Shown: positions 51,301 to 62,753, numbered from the stretch's first letter. The stretch is DNA of 64,000 bases from Tragulus kanchil (GCA_022376925.1 JAIOJX010000031.1:140448854-140512853); one strand, 5' to 3'. The notes: generated by a model not told the origin, from the letters alone. Program-made: numbers and translations.

Positions 51301-54300
51301 TTCAAAAAGATGTTTTCGTAAGTTTTGAAGATGCCACATCAAAATAGGCCCCCAGCCACGACGATCCTTTACAGTCAGAAGCCAGACCCAGTCTCTGCTC
51401 TGCTCCAGAGCCGCCAGTGTCTTCCCATCACACCTAGACTGACACCCCGAGTCTTCAGAAGGCTCTGCGCCCACCGGCCCTGTCCCCCGCTCTCCTCCTG
51501 GTCTTTGAGTGGTCCAGGCATGCCCACCTCGGGGCCTCTGCACAGCTCTTCCCCTGGCGGAATGTTCTTTCAGACGGCGGCAGCGTTCCCTCTCTGCTGC
51601 CTGCAGCCTTTGCCCCGGGTCCACTCGGCAGAGCCTTCCCTGCCTACTCGAGACGGCCCTCCTGTCCCCATCCGAGCACTCGCTCGCCACCTTCCTTTCC
51701 TTCAAAACCTGGCACCACCCGCCAGGAGGGCACGGGCCTGTGTTGGAACTGTCTCCCCAGGATCTAATGCCGAGAAAACACGGCAGGAGCAATGCCTGGA
51801 TGCACCACTGAGAAAGGATTTACTCAAGCTGGTGAGCAGAGGCCTACACTTCACAAACAGCTGGGTCTTCAGCTGCAGTCACTGGTCTGGGGAGACTGCC
51901 TCCACCGTACACACAGAACAGGGACGAATCCCGCTTCCTCAGAACACCCGGAGATGCACGCATCGATCGAGGCAAAGTCTTCCACGCGACGGACGTGCAC
52001 AAGGTGCCGGTGCCACAAGGAACGACCTGCACTCAGCCCGCCCCGAGCCAGAATGCCAGCGAAGCAGGACGGCATCTCATTATGCTAACGGGGGCAAAGT
52101 GCCCAGCAAGCTGCACAAGGACACAACGCAGTCTTCCCATAGAAACACGTCACAAGGCCGCCAGCAGTCTACGAGGGCCTGACGGGTCACACAGGCTTGG
52201 AGGTGGGCGGCTCAGGAACTCAACCAGGGCCTGCCTCGCATCTTAGGGGAAATGTGTGGCGGCCTCCCAGACTCCTCAAATCTGGACGACTCCCCGCCGC
52301 CCACTCACTCACAGTGAAGCGGGCGGCACATCGACACGGCACCATGGCCTCATACGGCCATAAAGCAGGTGCACACTGATGTTTTAAAGCAACAAGCGCA
52401 TAAATTTTAGGAAGTCAACGTACAAAGCATCTTCAAAAAGATGTTTTCGTAAGAATTAAGATTTGAAGATGCCAACATCAGAAAATATTAGGGACATACA
52501 TTCTTTTTAAAAAATATTTAGTTTCCACTGAAGAATGATAACTAAGGGTCTGTTTAATTACTGTCAATTAAAAAACTACTAAACACGCTTCCTACCATTC
52601 GAGCAACCCCGTGGGTCTGTCACGGGATCACTCAATGTGTGTCAGTGCTTTATGAGAACACAGCGCTCAGAACACTGGTGACTCACCTGAAGTCACTCGG
52701 GAGCTCGGGGTCTTCCCCATAGGTGGAATAGATTAAATCAGAATCGTCCTTGCTGATATTCGCAAACGTGGAGTCATAATGTGGTGCGTAAGAACTGTAG
52801 GGTCCATAATTCAAGTACAACACTGTTGACAAAAAAAGACACACACACACAAAAGCACAATACTATTCTTTAACTTGTATGTCAGTCTCTTTTTCTGTTT
52901 AGTGACGATTATTCCCTTCTAACTCTGCTACTTCGTTGACTGGCATACAAATCCAAGCTAAATTACTTTCTCCAAAACAAATACTAGTGAAGTTACAACT
53001 CAAGTGAACCTTTCTCATAAAGGACAGGGTGGGGGTGGGGGGAGAAAACTCATTTTGAACTTATCAATACTGATTTTCAGTTTCCTCTTAATAAAATACC
53101 TACTGCTGCAAAAATACCATAAATAGAGTTAATGCATGGTAAGTTATGCTTCTTTCCCTCAACTCCTTGAAGAGAGAAGAGAGTACCACGTGGGAGCCTT
53201 ACCTGGAGTGACTCTGTTCCTTTTATCTTCTTTGAAGCCCTGCAGAGTATTCACTCCAGACTGCAGCCTTCCAGTGGTCATCCCCAGTCTCACGGGACAA
53301 TATCCTGGCTCTAAAACGTTAAGAGTGAGCAAGGAGGGGCGGCTCAGGGGGCAGGGACGCGATGGTACCCTGCGGCTTGTCTGTGCGCACACTGCTTCCC
53401 GGCAGCCACGGGACTCTGGGCAGCCCTTACTGCACCCATTTTTGATGTTAAGAAAATCTGAGCTCAGGCAGAAATGTAGCCAGGACCCAAATCCAGTCCT
53501 TTTCATTGTACTCTGTGGCGTCCTGGAATTCTTTATAATCATACTGCACTTCACTTTGAAAAACACATTTAGGAACTTCCCTGGTGGTCCTGTGGCTAGG
53601 ACTCTGTGCGCCCAGTGCAGTGGGCCTAGGATGGATCCCTGGTCAGGGAACAAGATTCTACACACCACAATTAAAAACATCCTGCATGCCTCAAGGAAGA
53701 CGTGGTGTAACCAAAGAAATACATAATAAAATATTTTAAAATAAAAACATGTTTAAAAGTCAAGACCTTTCAAAATTAAGATGCTGGAAGAATACCAGTA
53801 AAAAAGGTCAAGTAAAAGAAGGGGAAACACCTGATTAAAGACGAGAATTGGTAACACTCAGGATGAATTCACCTCTACAAGAGGCAGCCTTGCAGGATGA
53901 ACAGCCTTTAAGGGTGTGATGTCTGTGAAGCAGGCATGAAGCCCTGTATTGATGCTGGAAATCGACGCTACAAACACGAGAATAGGGAGGGACGGTGTCA
54001 GGAGAAAACGTGGTCTCTAACAAAACCCAGCAGAAAGGGTCCTTCCTTCTGAAGGCGAGTGCTGGCTTCTGTCACACCGCCACCCTGAGCAGAGTCTACT
54101 GTCCCACGTGCCCCGTGGGACAACATAAAAGCACTTTTGAGAAACTTCAAGCATCTCAGTCAAGAACTTCTTTCCTTGGCAAGCACCTGGTGTCCTAACT
54201 GGTAATAGTAACTCCAGCCAGGTCAGGAGGCAGTTGAGAACTGAACAGGAGCATCTTCCACCTCAAACCCGTAACCTCGCCTCTTGGGGAGCTGCTGAAA

Positions 54301-57300
54301 GTGTAAGGGTCTAATCAGTGTTGGCCACCTGTGATAATGTCCTCTTACCTGGAGTGACTCTGTTCCTTTTATCTTCTTTGAAGCCCTGCAGAGTATTCAC
54401 TAGTGCGTCATTACCCCAGTCTCACGGGACAATATCCTGGCTCTAAAACGTTAAGAGTGAGCAAGGAGGGGCGGCTCAGGGGGCAGGGACGCGATGGTAC
54501 CCTGCGGCTTGTCTGTGCGCACACTGCTTCCCGGCAGCCACGGGACTCTGGGCAGCCCTTACTGCACCCATTTTTGATGTTAAGAAAATCTGAGCTCAGG
54601 CAGAAATGTAGCCAGGACCCAAATCCAGTCCTTTTCATTGTACTCTGTGGCGTCCTGGAATTCTTTATAATCATACTGCACTTCACTTTGAAAAACACAT
54701 TTAGGAACTTCCCTGGTGGTCCTGTGGCTAGGACTCTGTGCGCCCAGTGCAGTGGGCCTAGGATGGATCCCTGGTCAGGGAACAAGATTCTACACACCAC
54801 AATTAAAAACATCCTGCATGCCTCAAGGAAGACGTGGTGTAACCAAAGAAATACATAATAAAATATTTTAAAATAAAAACATGTTTAAAAGTCAAGACCT
54901 TTCAAAATTAAGATGCTGGAAGAATACCAGTAAAAAAGGTCAAGTAAAAGAAGGGGAAACACCTGATTAAAGACGAGAATTGGTAACACTCAGGATGAAT
55001 TCACCTCTACAAGAGGCAGCCTTGCAGGATGAACAGCCTTTAAGGGTGTGATGTCTGTGAAGCAGGCATGAAGCCCTGTATTGATGCTGGAAATCGACGC
55101 TACAAACACGAGAATAGGGAGGGACGGTGTCAGGAGAAAACGTGGTCTCTAACAAAACCCAGCAGAAAGGGTCCTTCCTTCTGAAGGCGAGTGCTGGCTT
55201 CTGTCACACCGCCACCCTGAGCAGAGTCTACTGTCCCACGTGCCCCGTGGGACAACATAAAAGCACTTTTGAGAAACTTCAAGCATCTCAGTCAAGAACT
55301 TCTTTCCTTGGCAAGCACCTGGTGTCCTAACTGGTAATAGTAACTCCAGCCAGGTCAGGAGGCAGTTGAGAACTGAACAGGAGCATCTTCCACCTCAAAC
55401 CCGTAACCTCGCCTCTTGGGGAGCTGCTGAAAGTGTAAGGGTCTAATCAGTGTTGGCCACCTGTGATAATGCCCACCGGAGCCAGGAACCCAGAAAACCA
55501 GACCAAGAGCAGAGACGAGAACCCCAGGCAGAAAGAAAGGGGCAGCTCTCTGTGCCTTTTAGAAAGATATCACGCAACTCAACTTAGCTGCATCTCTTCT
55601 CACCATTTTCATCCTGGTGAGATGGGTATACTAGAAACAGCAGTGCTCTCAATCCTGCAGCACTGTCTTTTTCCTCTGTGGCATTTTCTTTGACCCGAGA
55701 CCCTAAAAGATTCTACTATGAAAAGTTCATATAAAAGTAATAACTGAGTTGTTATAAAAACACACCATCAGCTCCTTTTCTTATAAGGAGCCTACCAGTG
55801 TCCTCCGCCATTGGCACTTTAAAACTGGAATGCAATACTAAAAGAAAACATGGACAGGCTTGCATTGAATGTATCAAGCTCTTCTCCGCTTCAAGGTTTT
55901 TTTTTTTTTTTTTTTTAACCTGTTATTCCCCAGTTCCTTCCTCACCATTTTGGGACCAACCTAGACTTCTCTTAAGGCAGGCTTCTCTGACCTCCAGACA
56001 CGAGGCAGGTCTACCCTGTTGCTACTCGGTGCTCTGTCCTCTGACGCCCCCACTCCTGGTGGACAAGCTGCATCTCTTCCCGAGAGTCTGTCTGTCCGTG
56101 TCATTCTTTCCCCACCCACAGAATCTAAGAGGGAGGGACTCATCTCTTCCCATTTCGGTCCCTTTTCACACCTAGCTCCACCTGGAGCTCCTAAGACAGT
56201 GCCTTCCTCCCAGCACATAGTGGAAATCGACGCTACAAACACGAGAATAGGGAGGGACGGTGTCAGGAGAAAACGTGGTCTCTAACAAAACCCAGCAGAA
56301 AGGGTCCTTCCTTCTGAAGGCGAGTGCTGGCTTCTGTCACACCGCCACCCTGAGCAGAGTCTACTGTCCCACGTGCCCCGTGGGACAACATAAAAGCACT
56401 TTTGAGAAACTTCAAGCATCTCAGTCAAGAACTTCTTTCCTTGGCAAGCACCTGGTGTCCTAACTGGTAATAGTAACTCCAGCCAGGTCAGGAGGCAGTT
56501 GAGAACTGAACAGGAGCATCTTCCACCTCAAACCCGTAACCTCGCCTCTTGGGGAGCTGCTGAAAGTGTAAGGGTCTAATCAGTGTTGGCCACCTGTGAT
56601 AATGCCCACCGGAGCCAGGAACCCAGAAAACCAGACCAAGAGCAGAGACGAGAACCCCAGGCAGAAAGAAAGGGGCAGCTCTCTGTGCCTTTTAGAAAGA
56701 TATCACGCAACTCAACTTAGCTGCATCTCTTCTCACCATTTTCATCCTGGTGAGATGGGTATACTAGAAACAGCAGTGCTCTCAATCCTGCAGCACTGTC
56801 TTTTTCCTCTGTGGCATTTTCTTTGACCCGAGACCCTAAAAGATTCTACTATGAAAAGTTCATATAAAAGTAATAACTGAGTTGTTATAAAAACACACCA
56901 TCAGCTCCTTTTCTTATAAGGAGCCTACCAGTGTCCTCCGCCATTGGCACTTTAAAACTGGAATGCAATACTAAAAGAAAACATGGACAGGCTTGCATTG
57001 AATGTATCAAGCTCTTCTCCGCTTCAAGGTTTTTTTTTTTTTTTTTTTTAACCTGTTATTCCCCAGTTCCTTCCTCACCATTTTGGGACCAACCTAGACT
57101 TCTCTTAAGGCAGGCTTCTCTGACCTCCAGACACGAGGCAGGTCTACCCTGTTGCTACTCGGTGCTCTGTCCTCTGACGCCCCCACTCCTGGTGGACAAG
57201 CTGCATCTCTTCCCGAGAGTCTGTCTGTCCGTGTCATTCTTTCCCCACCCACAGAATCTAAGAGGGAGGGACTCATCTCTTCCCATTTCGGTCCCTTTTC

Positions 57301-60300
57301 ACACCTAGCTCCACCTGGAGCTCCTAAGACAGTGCCTTCCTCCCAGCACATAGTAAGTATTGGAGGCTATTTCCTGAAGCGCTGGAACTTGGTCATTTCT
57401 CATCCCCGTATCCCCAGTGATCTCCCTCCTACTGGTAGTAGGAAGTTACTTATAAAATAAACATTCTCAAGCTTGTCACAACACGATTCCCCCCAAGATA
57501 AATGACACATACTTCCCACACTTACATCACATTTCAAAATATTCCCTATACTATTTTCCACTAAAATACCATTTGAGAAAATAAAAATATGACTGAAGTT
57601 CTTAAAAAGTGATTCCTAACTTTTATAAACTTTCTATCAACCACAGTGAAAACTATGTCACTAATTATGTATTATTCCATTACCATTCAGGTACTACATA
57701 GGCATATATATTCACCTTATTAAAAAGTCAGTTAGGGGCTTCCCTGGTGGTCCAGTGGGTAAGGACACCGCCTTGCAGTGTGCAAGGGACGCTGGTTCGA
57801 TCCCTGGCCTGGGAAGATCCCATGTGCCGCGTAGTGGCTGGACCGATGTGTCCAATTACCGAGCCGGAGCTCTGGAGCACATGCGCCCAGAGCTGGTGCT
57901 CTGCGACAACAGAGGCCACTGCGATGGGAGGCCCACACGGGCCAAAGAACAAAGATGGATGCAAATAGATAAATGAAAGACCAATGGAAGTGGCCTGCCA
58001 GCCCCCTCCCTCCCCACCCCGTCCCCCCTCAAAATAACTTAAAAAAAAAAAAAAAGTCAGTTAAATTTATTATGCCTAGTCTGAAAGTTTTGAGATACCT
58101 CAAAAAATACCTGAGTCTGAGCCTTTGTATCAGTCTCTTAAAGCCAGGGCTAGAAATGACTGCCTAATATTTTGGCTTTGTTAATGGTGGTATGATAGTG
58201 CACACTTTATATTTTTTTCATGTGGACCATCTTTTTAAAAAAAAGTCTTCATTGAATTTGTTACAACACTGCTTCTGTTTTACGTTTTGATTTTCTGTCT
58301 GTAAGGCATGTGGGATCTTAGTTCTCCAACCAGGACTGAACCCACACGCCCTTGATTGCAAGGCAAAGTCTTTAACCACTAGACCGAGGGAAGTCCTAGG
58401 CATTTTATATTTTAAGTGAAGCTCGTCTTTATGAATGACGATACAGTTGGGTTTATCAATATCCAGACCTACTTTAAACCGTACACCCGGGCTCTAATGT
58501 GGCTCTTTGCCAGACAGCATCGCATCCACGCACCACTGGATTCTGTGAACCTACCTCCTACAACAGGATCCACGGGATGGAGAAGTCCCAGTGTTGTTGT
58601 TCCATCTGGTTTTCTCCTTTCAAATTCACACTGAAAAGACCCAGAGCATTCCAATGGCACAAACAGTTTTATATACTCTTTCTATATATACTGCTCACCA
58701 AAAAACCTTGTCTTAGTTTAACTAAACCAGTATGACAGGTGACCATCATCATTATACTCCTGTAGCAACTTTCACACCTGTCTCCATGTACACAGGTGCT
58801 GATGTGTTTAAGGAATACCAATTAGAGAAATCTCAGAATTTTCAAAAGCTGTGTGGATGCTTAAGGCCATCAAGTTCTGTTCAACCTATTTTTTTTTAAA
58901 AAAGATACTGAAAAACAGGGAAGGGGAATGACTTGCCCAAAGTCATGTATTAATTCATTTGGTTTTAGATCCAAGGTGCTAAACAGTGTAACTTCAAAAG
59001 ACTGTATATGTTTTTCAGTAAGTTCAAAGTATATGGTTCATCTGTCAACTTTAGAATGCATTAATGTCTCTTAAAAAAAAACCCCAAACCTCTCTACCCA
59101 GTAACAGAGGATGTAACATGAGTTAGGTACTGTAACAAGTATCTCATCACGTCTTCTGTAACTGTTGTCCTGAAAAGCTCTATGGCAGATATGGATTAAA
59201 AGTACATAAGCAACTTAGAAACTCAGTTTCAGACAACCCAAATCAGCAGGTAATGAAAAGAAAGGAAAAGCTTGATCACCTGACTATTGGCAAGCCTCCT
59301 GGTCAGCTTTCCTCCAGATTCCTTCACGATGCGGTCAATCTGCTCCTGCTCTCTTTCTAAATTACTGCTTTTAAGTTTATCTTCAAGCACATCTTTGTCC
59401 TTCCTGAAAACACACATTAATACAAAGTAAAAAAAAAAAAAAAAAGATGAACACATTAAAATGTAATTCGAAACAGGAATATAATGAAGTGGATGCAGTG
59501 ACACCAATTCAAACTGTTCCCTAATGACCTGGTAAGGGGCCCTAAGAACACACAAACACTAGGCAAACCCAGTAGGCTGGTCAGTTCCCTCCCTTTCTGT
59601 GTCCAGTCTTACTTGCTTTAAACATTTTTCTTAGTATATTCACAAAAATGAACCCTACCTCAAATATATTTTAAAAGGAGAGGGGCACACAATTTGTTAT
59701 ATTAAGTCTAACTTTTAAAATTAAAAATAAATCCCAGTTGTTGTTCACTTCAACCAAAAACCTTGGCACAAACAGTTTTATATTCTCTTTCTATATATAC
59801 TGCTCACCAAAAAACCTTGTCTTAGTTTAACTAAACCAGTATGACAGGTGACCATCATCATTATACTCCTGTAGCAACTTTCACACCTGTCTCCATGTAC
59901 ACAGGTGCTGATGTGTTTAAGGAATACCAATTAGAGAAATCTCAGAATTTTCAAAAGCTGTGTGGATGCTTAAGGCCATCAAGTTCTGTTCAACCTATTT
60001 TTTTTTAAAAAAGATACTGAAAAACAGGGAAGGGGAATGACTTGCCCAAAGTCATGTATTAATTCATTTGGTTTTAGATCCAAGGTGCTAAACAGTGTAA
60101 CTTCAAAAGACTGTATATGTTTTTCAGTAAGTTCAAAGTATATGGTTCATCTGTCAACTTTAGAATGCATTAATGTCTCTTAAAAAAAAACCCCAAACCT
60201 CTCTACCCAGTAACAGAGGATGTAACATGAGTTAGGTACTGTAACAAGTATCTCATCACGTCTTCTGTAACTGTTGTCCTGAAAAGCTCTATGGCAGATA

Positions 60301-62753
60301 TGGATTAAAAGTACATAAGCAACTTAGAAACTCAGTTTCAGACAACCCAAATCAGCAGGTAATGAAAAGAAAGGAAAAGCTTGATCACCTGACTATTGGC
60401 AAGCCTCCTGGTCAGCTTTCCTCCAGATTCCTTCACGATGCGGTCAATCTGCTCCTGCTCTCTTTCTAAATTACTGCTTTTAAGTTTATCTTCAAGCACA
60501 TCTTTGTCCTTCCTGAAAACACACATTAATACAAAGTAAAAAAAAAAAAGATGAACACATTAAAATGTAATTCGAAACAGGAATATAATGAAGTGGATGC
60601 AGTGACACCAATTCAAACTGTTCCCTAATGACCTGGTAAGGGGCCCTAAGAACACACAAACACTAGGCAAACCCAGTAGGCTGGTCAGTTCCCTCCCTTT
60701 CTGTGTCCAGTCTTACTTGCTTTAAACATTTTTCTTAGTATATTCACAAAAATGAACCCTACCTCAAATATATTTTAAAAGGAGAGGGGCACACAATTTG
60801 TTATATTAAGTCTAACTTTTAAAATTAAAAATAAACATATATTAAAATGTATAAATCTTAGAAATGTAAGAAAGACTTGTCACAACTTTGCACTGTATTA
60901 TGACCGCGGAAGCCCCGACCTGCTGCCTCGAGCCCTCTCCCAGGGCCGACAGCGGGGCGCGGGGCCTCAGGGGGGCAGGCAGCGGCTCAGCAGGCCGCAC
61001 GCGCCCACAGCCGCGTCAGGCCACACCCGCTGGTGGCCAGGAGGACCAGTGGCTCGTGACTGCTCCCGCCAGCTGACGCTGAACGGAAAGCATGCACACG
61101 CCTCAGTGACAGCCCATCTGTTTAGAAAGCAGCTTTAACTGTGCTTAAGCTTCAGTAAGGGCTCAACTCCTTTGTGGAATGAGGTAATGAATATACTTTT
61201 TTCTTAAACAAACAGTCCCACTAATATAAACTCCCTGACAACATAAGTCCCTAAAGACAGTTTACTGGTTTTAAAACAACTGCCATACAGAACAGACATT
61301 CCGAACGAGCTCCTGAACCATGTTTGGACACTTCCATACCATGCTTCGTATGAAAAAGGGACACCACGTCATCAGAATGGACTTTCAGGACAAAACCCAA
61401 CCAACCATGGATCCAAGGCAGGGCCCCAAATAGTACTGTCTCCCATTACTGGTGTGGAAAAGACAGCTTAACCTTGATACTCCCAAGAGTCTTTACTTTT
61501 TATTTTCCTTATTGGGGCCCTTGAAGCCTTGTGCCTCGGCGTCTCCGGCGTCCTCCCCTTCTCTCGGCCAGCAGCTGCTGTCCTCCCCGCTCTGTGAGGT
61601 GTCTGTTCCATCTTTCTGCTTTCGACTTTTCTGCAAGTCTGCCATGAAGTCTATGCTCTGCTTCAGGCTCTGAATTCTCTCCTGAAAGCATTCAAGAACA
61701 TTCTCACTTATATTTGTCATTCACTTTTAAAATAATGCATTTTGTTCCCCAGGAGAATCTGCACTATCCTACCATTAACTAGGGAATAAAAACAATTAAA
61801 TGGAATCACATCAACAGAGAAGAACATTAGGAACTAGGACACAAATCTATCCCTTCAATTCAGACAATTTGTTATATTAAGTCTAACTTTTAAAATTAAA
61901 AATAAACATATATTAAAATGTATAAATCTTAGAAATGTAAGAAAGACTTGTCCCAACTTTGCACTGTATTATGGCCGCGGAAGCCCCGACCTGCTGCCTC
62001 GAGCCCTCTCCCAGGGCCGACAGCGGGGCGCGGGGCCTCAGGGGGGCAGGCAGCGGCTCAGCAGGCCGCACGCGCCCACAGCCGCGTCAGGCCACACCCG
62101 CTGGTGGCCAGGAGGACCAGTGGCTCGTGACTGCTCCCGCCAGCTGACGCTGAACGGAAAGCATGCACACGCCTCAGTGACAGCCCATCTGTTTAGAAAG
62201 CAGCTTTAACTGTGCTTAAGCTTCAGTAAGGGCTCAACTCCTTTGTGGAATGAGGTAATGAATATACTTTTTTCTTAAACAAACAGTCCCACTAATATAA
62301 ACTCCCTGACAACATAAGTCCCTAAAGACAGTTTACTGGTTTTAAAACAACTGCCATACAGAACAGACATTCCGAACGAGCTCCTGAACCATGTTTGGAC
62401 ACTTCCATACCATGCTTCGTATGAAAAAAGGGACACCACGTCATCAGAATGGACTTTCAGGACAAAACCCAACCAACCATGGATCCAAGGCAGGGCCCCA
62501 AATAGTACTGTCTCCCATTACTGGTGTGGAAAAGACAGCTTAACCTTGATACTCCCAAGAGTCTTTACTTTTTATTTTCCTTATTGGGGCCCTTGAAGCC
62601 TTGTGCCTCGGCGTCTCCGGCGTCCTCCCCTTCTCTCGGCCAGCAGCTGCTGTCCTCCCCGCTCTGTGAGGTGTCTGTTCCATCTTTCTGCTTTCGACTT
62701 TTCTGCAAGTCTGCCATGAAGTCTATGCTCTGCTTCAGGCTCTGAATTCTCTC
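42305..62753 (-). CDS. BRD7: Bromodomain-containing protein 7, C-terminal 417 codons in 11 exons (gene-level entry)
   Basis: Nuclear bromodomain protein, known as a subunit of the PBAF (SWI/SNF) chromatin remodeller and as a p53 cofactor. From N to C the exons are 62569-62753, 60389-60512, 58555-58630, 53203-53310, 52687-52822, 48332-48443, 46759-46815, 43620-43731, 43186-43329, 42828-42971 and 42487-42542. All splice phases agree and give 417 codons plus stop, which fits human BRD7 (about 651 residues) from about residue 235. Recognition rests on ERIQSLKQSIDFMADLQ, YGPYSSYAPHYDSTFANISK, HEFLATCQDYPYVMADSLLD and RPPPNMICLLGPSYREMHL. This part covers the region after the bromodomain, including the conserved DUF3512 segment and a C-terminal helical region. 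The bromodomain itself lies beyond the right edge. Confidence 0.95.
42326..42331 (-). terminator. BRD7: BRD7 poly(A) signal AATAAA
   Basis: AATAAA on the minus strand about 156 bases past the stop, followed some 20 bases later by a GT-rich run (GTGTTGTGGTGTC). This is the expected signal and downstream element, so cleavage is likely near 42305. Confidence 0.75.
42487..42542 (-). CDS. BRD7: BRD7 terminal coding exon and stop
   Basis: 56 bp after a pyrimidine-rich TTTCAG acceptor. Completes DLTED, then FEEPRKTDVTECGPDGV and TGA. It differs from the human end mainly in the last residues. Confidence 0.9.
42828..42971 (-). CDS. BRD7: BRD7 penultimate coding exon
   Basis: 144 bp between CCCCAG and GTACGT. 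Reads AEQVTNNLKELAQQVAPGDI, then VSTYGVRKAMGISIPSP through SSFVDLTE. Not duplicated. Confidence 0.93.
43186..43329 (-). CDS. BRD7: BRD7 exon: helical region and PPPNMICLLGP block
   Basis: 144 bp between TTACAG and GTATGT. Reads AEVFQRKLDETTRLLRELQE, a charged helix, then NERLSTRPPPNMICLLGPSY and REMHL. Confidence 0.94.
43620..43731 (-). CDS. BRD7: BRD7 exon: LDSSDQDRL segment
   Basis: 112 bp between AAGCAG and GTGAGT. Reads VTEMEATGRLDSSDQDRLTA, then LKAVTSLGAPVEVFDSE. Not duplicated. Confidence 0.92.
43732..44681 (-). other. BRD7 intron, single-copy part
   Basis: No exon, SINE or duplication seen. The right part (from about 44560) is pyrimidine-rich and may be an old LINE remnant, but I cannot classify it. 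Confidence 0.5.
45649..45705 (-). CDS. BRD7: BRD7 19-codon exon (copy A)
   Basis: 57 bp in phase 0 between TTATAG and GTGACT, coding SSPEDEGQTRTLETAKEME. It fits between the exons at 48332 and 43620, matching human SLPEDEGHTRTLDTAKEME. Confidence 0.88.
46759..46815 (-). CDS. BRD7: BRD7 19-codon exon (copy B)
   Basis: Identical repeat of 45649-45705 at an offset of 1,110 bp, with the same splice sites. Confidence 0.88.
46900..48331 (-). other. BRD7 intron, single-copy part
   Basis: No exon or duplication. AT-rich on the left, with moderate GC at 47560-47760. Nothing coding is supported. Confidence 0.55.
48332..48443 (-). CDS. BRD7: BRD7 exon: HEFLATCQDYPYVMADSLLD
   Basis: 112 bp between TTTCAG and GTAAGA, coding VHEFLATCQDYPYVMADSLL, then DVLTKGGHSRTLQESET. 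Lies just left of a duplication (from 48468), so it is single-copy. Confidence 0.94.
48468..50589. repeat. Tandem duplication D16: 48468-49497 repeated at 49560-50589
   Basis: Offset 1,092 bp, BRD7 intron. The joint at 49498-49560 contains a displaced copy of GCACTACATGTATCATACTG. Confidence 0.92.
49140..49495 (+). repeat. Possible L2 LINE fragment (further copies near 50232 and 51363)
   Basis: CTCGGGGCCTCTGCACAGCT and CTGGCGGAATGTTCTTTC resemble a known L2 3' block. Weak and diverged. Confidence 0.4.
50220..52463. repeat. Tandem duplication D17: 50220-51323 repeated at 51352-52463
   Basis: Offset 1,131 bp, BRD7 intron; overlaps D16, so its start is present three times (49128, 50220, 51352). 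Confidence 0.92.
52687..52822 (-). CDS. BRD7: BRD7 exon: YGPYSSYAPHYDSTF
   Basis: 136 bp between CAACAG and GTGAGT. Reads LYLNYGPYSSYAPHYDSTFA, NISKDDSDLIYSTYGED and PELPSDF, typical of the DUF3512 region. Single-copy. Confidence 0.94.
53203..53310 (-). CDS. BRD7: BRD7 exon: EPGYCPVRLGMTTGRLQ (intact copy)
   Basis: 108 bp between TTTTAG and GTAAGG. Reads EPGYCPVRLGMTTGRLQSGV and NTLQGFKEDKRNRVTP. Frame agrees with both neighbours. Confidence 0.93.
53572..53745 (+). repeat. CHR-1-like tRNA SINE, copied at 54704-54877
   Basis: GGAACTTCCCTGGTGGTCCT, GATCCCTGGTCAGGGAACAA and an A-rich tail. Confidence 0.8.
54349..54442 (-). pseudogene. BRD7: BRD7 EPGYCPVRLG exon, internally damaged copy
   Basis: Both splice sites and both ends match 53203-53310, but the middle (TTGRLQSG on the coding strand) is replaced by a shorter unrelated run, a net loss of 14 bp that shifts the frame. 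It lies about 10-100 bp from a duplication joint. Confidence 0.85.
55089..57353. repeat. Tandem duplication D19: 55089-56221 repeated at 56222-57353
   Basis: Offset 1,133 bp, clean joint (CACATAG to TGGAAATCGAC). Contains an L2 fragment. Confidence 0.93.
55960..56220 (+). repeat. L2 LINE 3' fragment, copied at 57093-57365
   Basis: GCTTCTCTGACCTCCAGACA, AATCTAAGAGGGAGGGACTC and CCCAGCACATAGTAAGTATT (complete only in the second copy) follow the L2 3' end. Confidence 0.6.
57735..58060 (+). repeat. CHR-type tRNA SINE
   Basis: GGGGCTTCCCTGGTGGTCCA through ACCAATGGAAGTGGCCTGCC and an A-tail. AAAAAGTCAGTTA on both sides is a clear target-site duplication. Confidence 0.88.
58238..58397 (-). repeat. 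CHR-type tRNA SINE (reverse)
   Basis: TGTGGGATCTTAGTTCTCCA, then AACCACTAGACCGAGGGAAG, the reversed tRNA-like head. Confidence 0.75.
58555..58630 (-). CDS. BRD7: BRD7 exon: CEFERRKPDGTTTLGLLHP
   Basis: 76 bp between TTTCAG and GTAGGT, coding CEFERRKPDGTTTLGLLHPV and DPVVG plus one base. Single-copy; a duplication starts about 25 bp to its right. Confidence 0.93.
59280..59403 (-). CDS. BRD7: BRD7 exon: KDKDVLEDKLKSSNLEREQE (copy A)
   Basis: 124 bp between TTTCAG and GTGATC. Reads KDKDVLEDKLKSSNLEREQE and QIDRIVKESGGKLTRRLANS. Strongly charged, predicted helical. Confidence 0.92.
60389..60512 (-). CDS. BRD7: BRD7 KDKDVLEDKLK exon (copy B)
   Basis: Identical repeat of 59280-59403 at an offset of 1,109 bp. 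Confidence 0.9.
61497..61681 (-). CDS. BRD7: BRD7 exon: ERIQSLKQSIDFMADLQ (copy A)
   Basis: 185 bp between TTTCAG and GTAAAG. Reads ERIQSLKQSIDFMADLQKSR, KQKDGTDTSQSGEDSS and GPNKENK. This is the region just after the bromodomain. Confidence 0.93.
62569..62753 (-). CDS. BRD7: BRD7 ERIQSLKQSIDFMADLQ exon (copy B)
   Basis: Identical repeat of 61497-61681 at an offset of 1,072 bp. Confidence 0.9.

Larger units (their letters stand above)
53197..55471. repeat. Tandem duplication D18: 53197-54340 repeated at 54343-55471
   Basis: Offset 1,145 then 1,132 bp, because copy 2 lost part of the BRD7 exon at 54349-54442. Confidence 0.92.
58655..60834. repeat. Tandem duplication D20: 58655-59735 repeated at 59764-60834
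   Basis: Offset about 1,109 bp. Duplicates the KDKDVLEDK exon. About 30 bp at the joint (59734-59763) are in neither copy. Confidence 0.92.
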
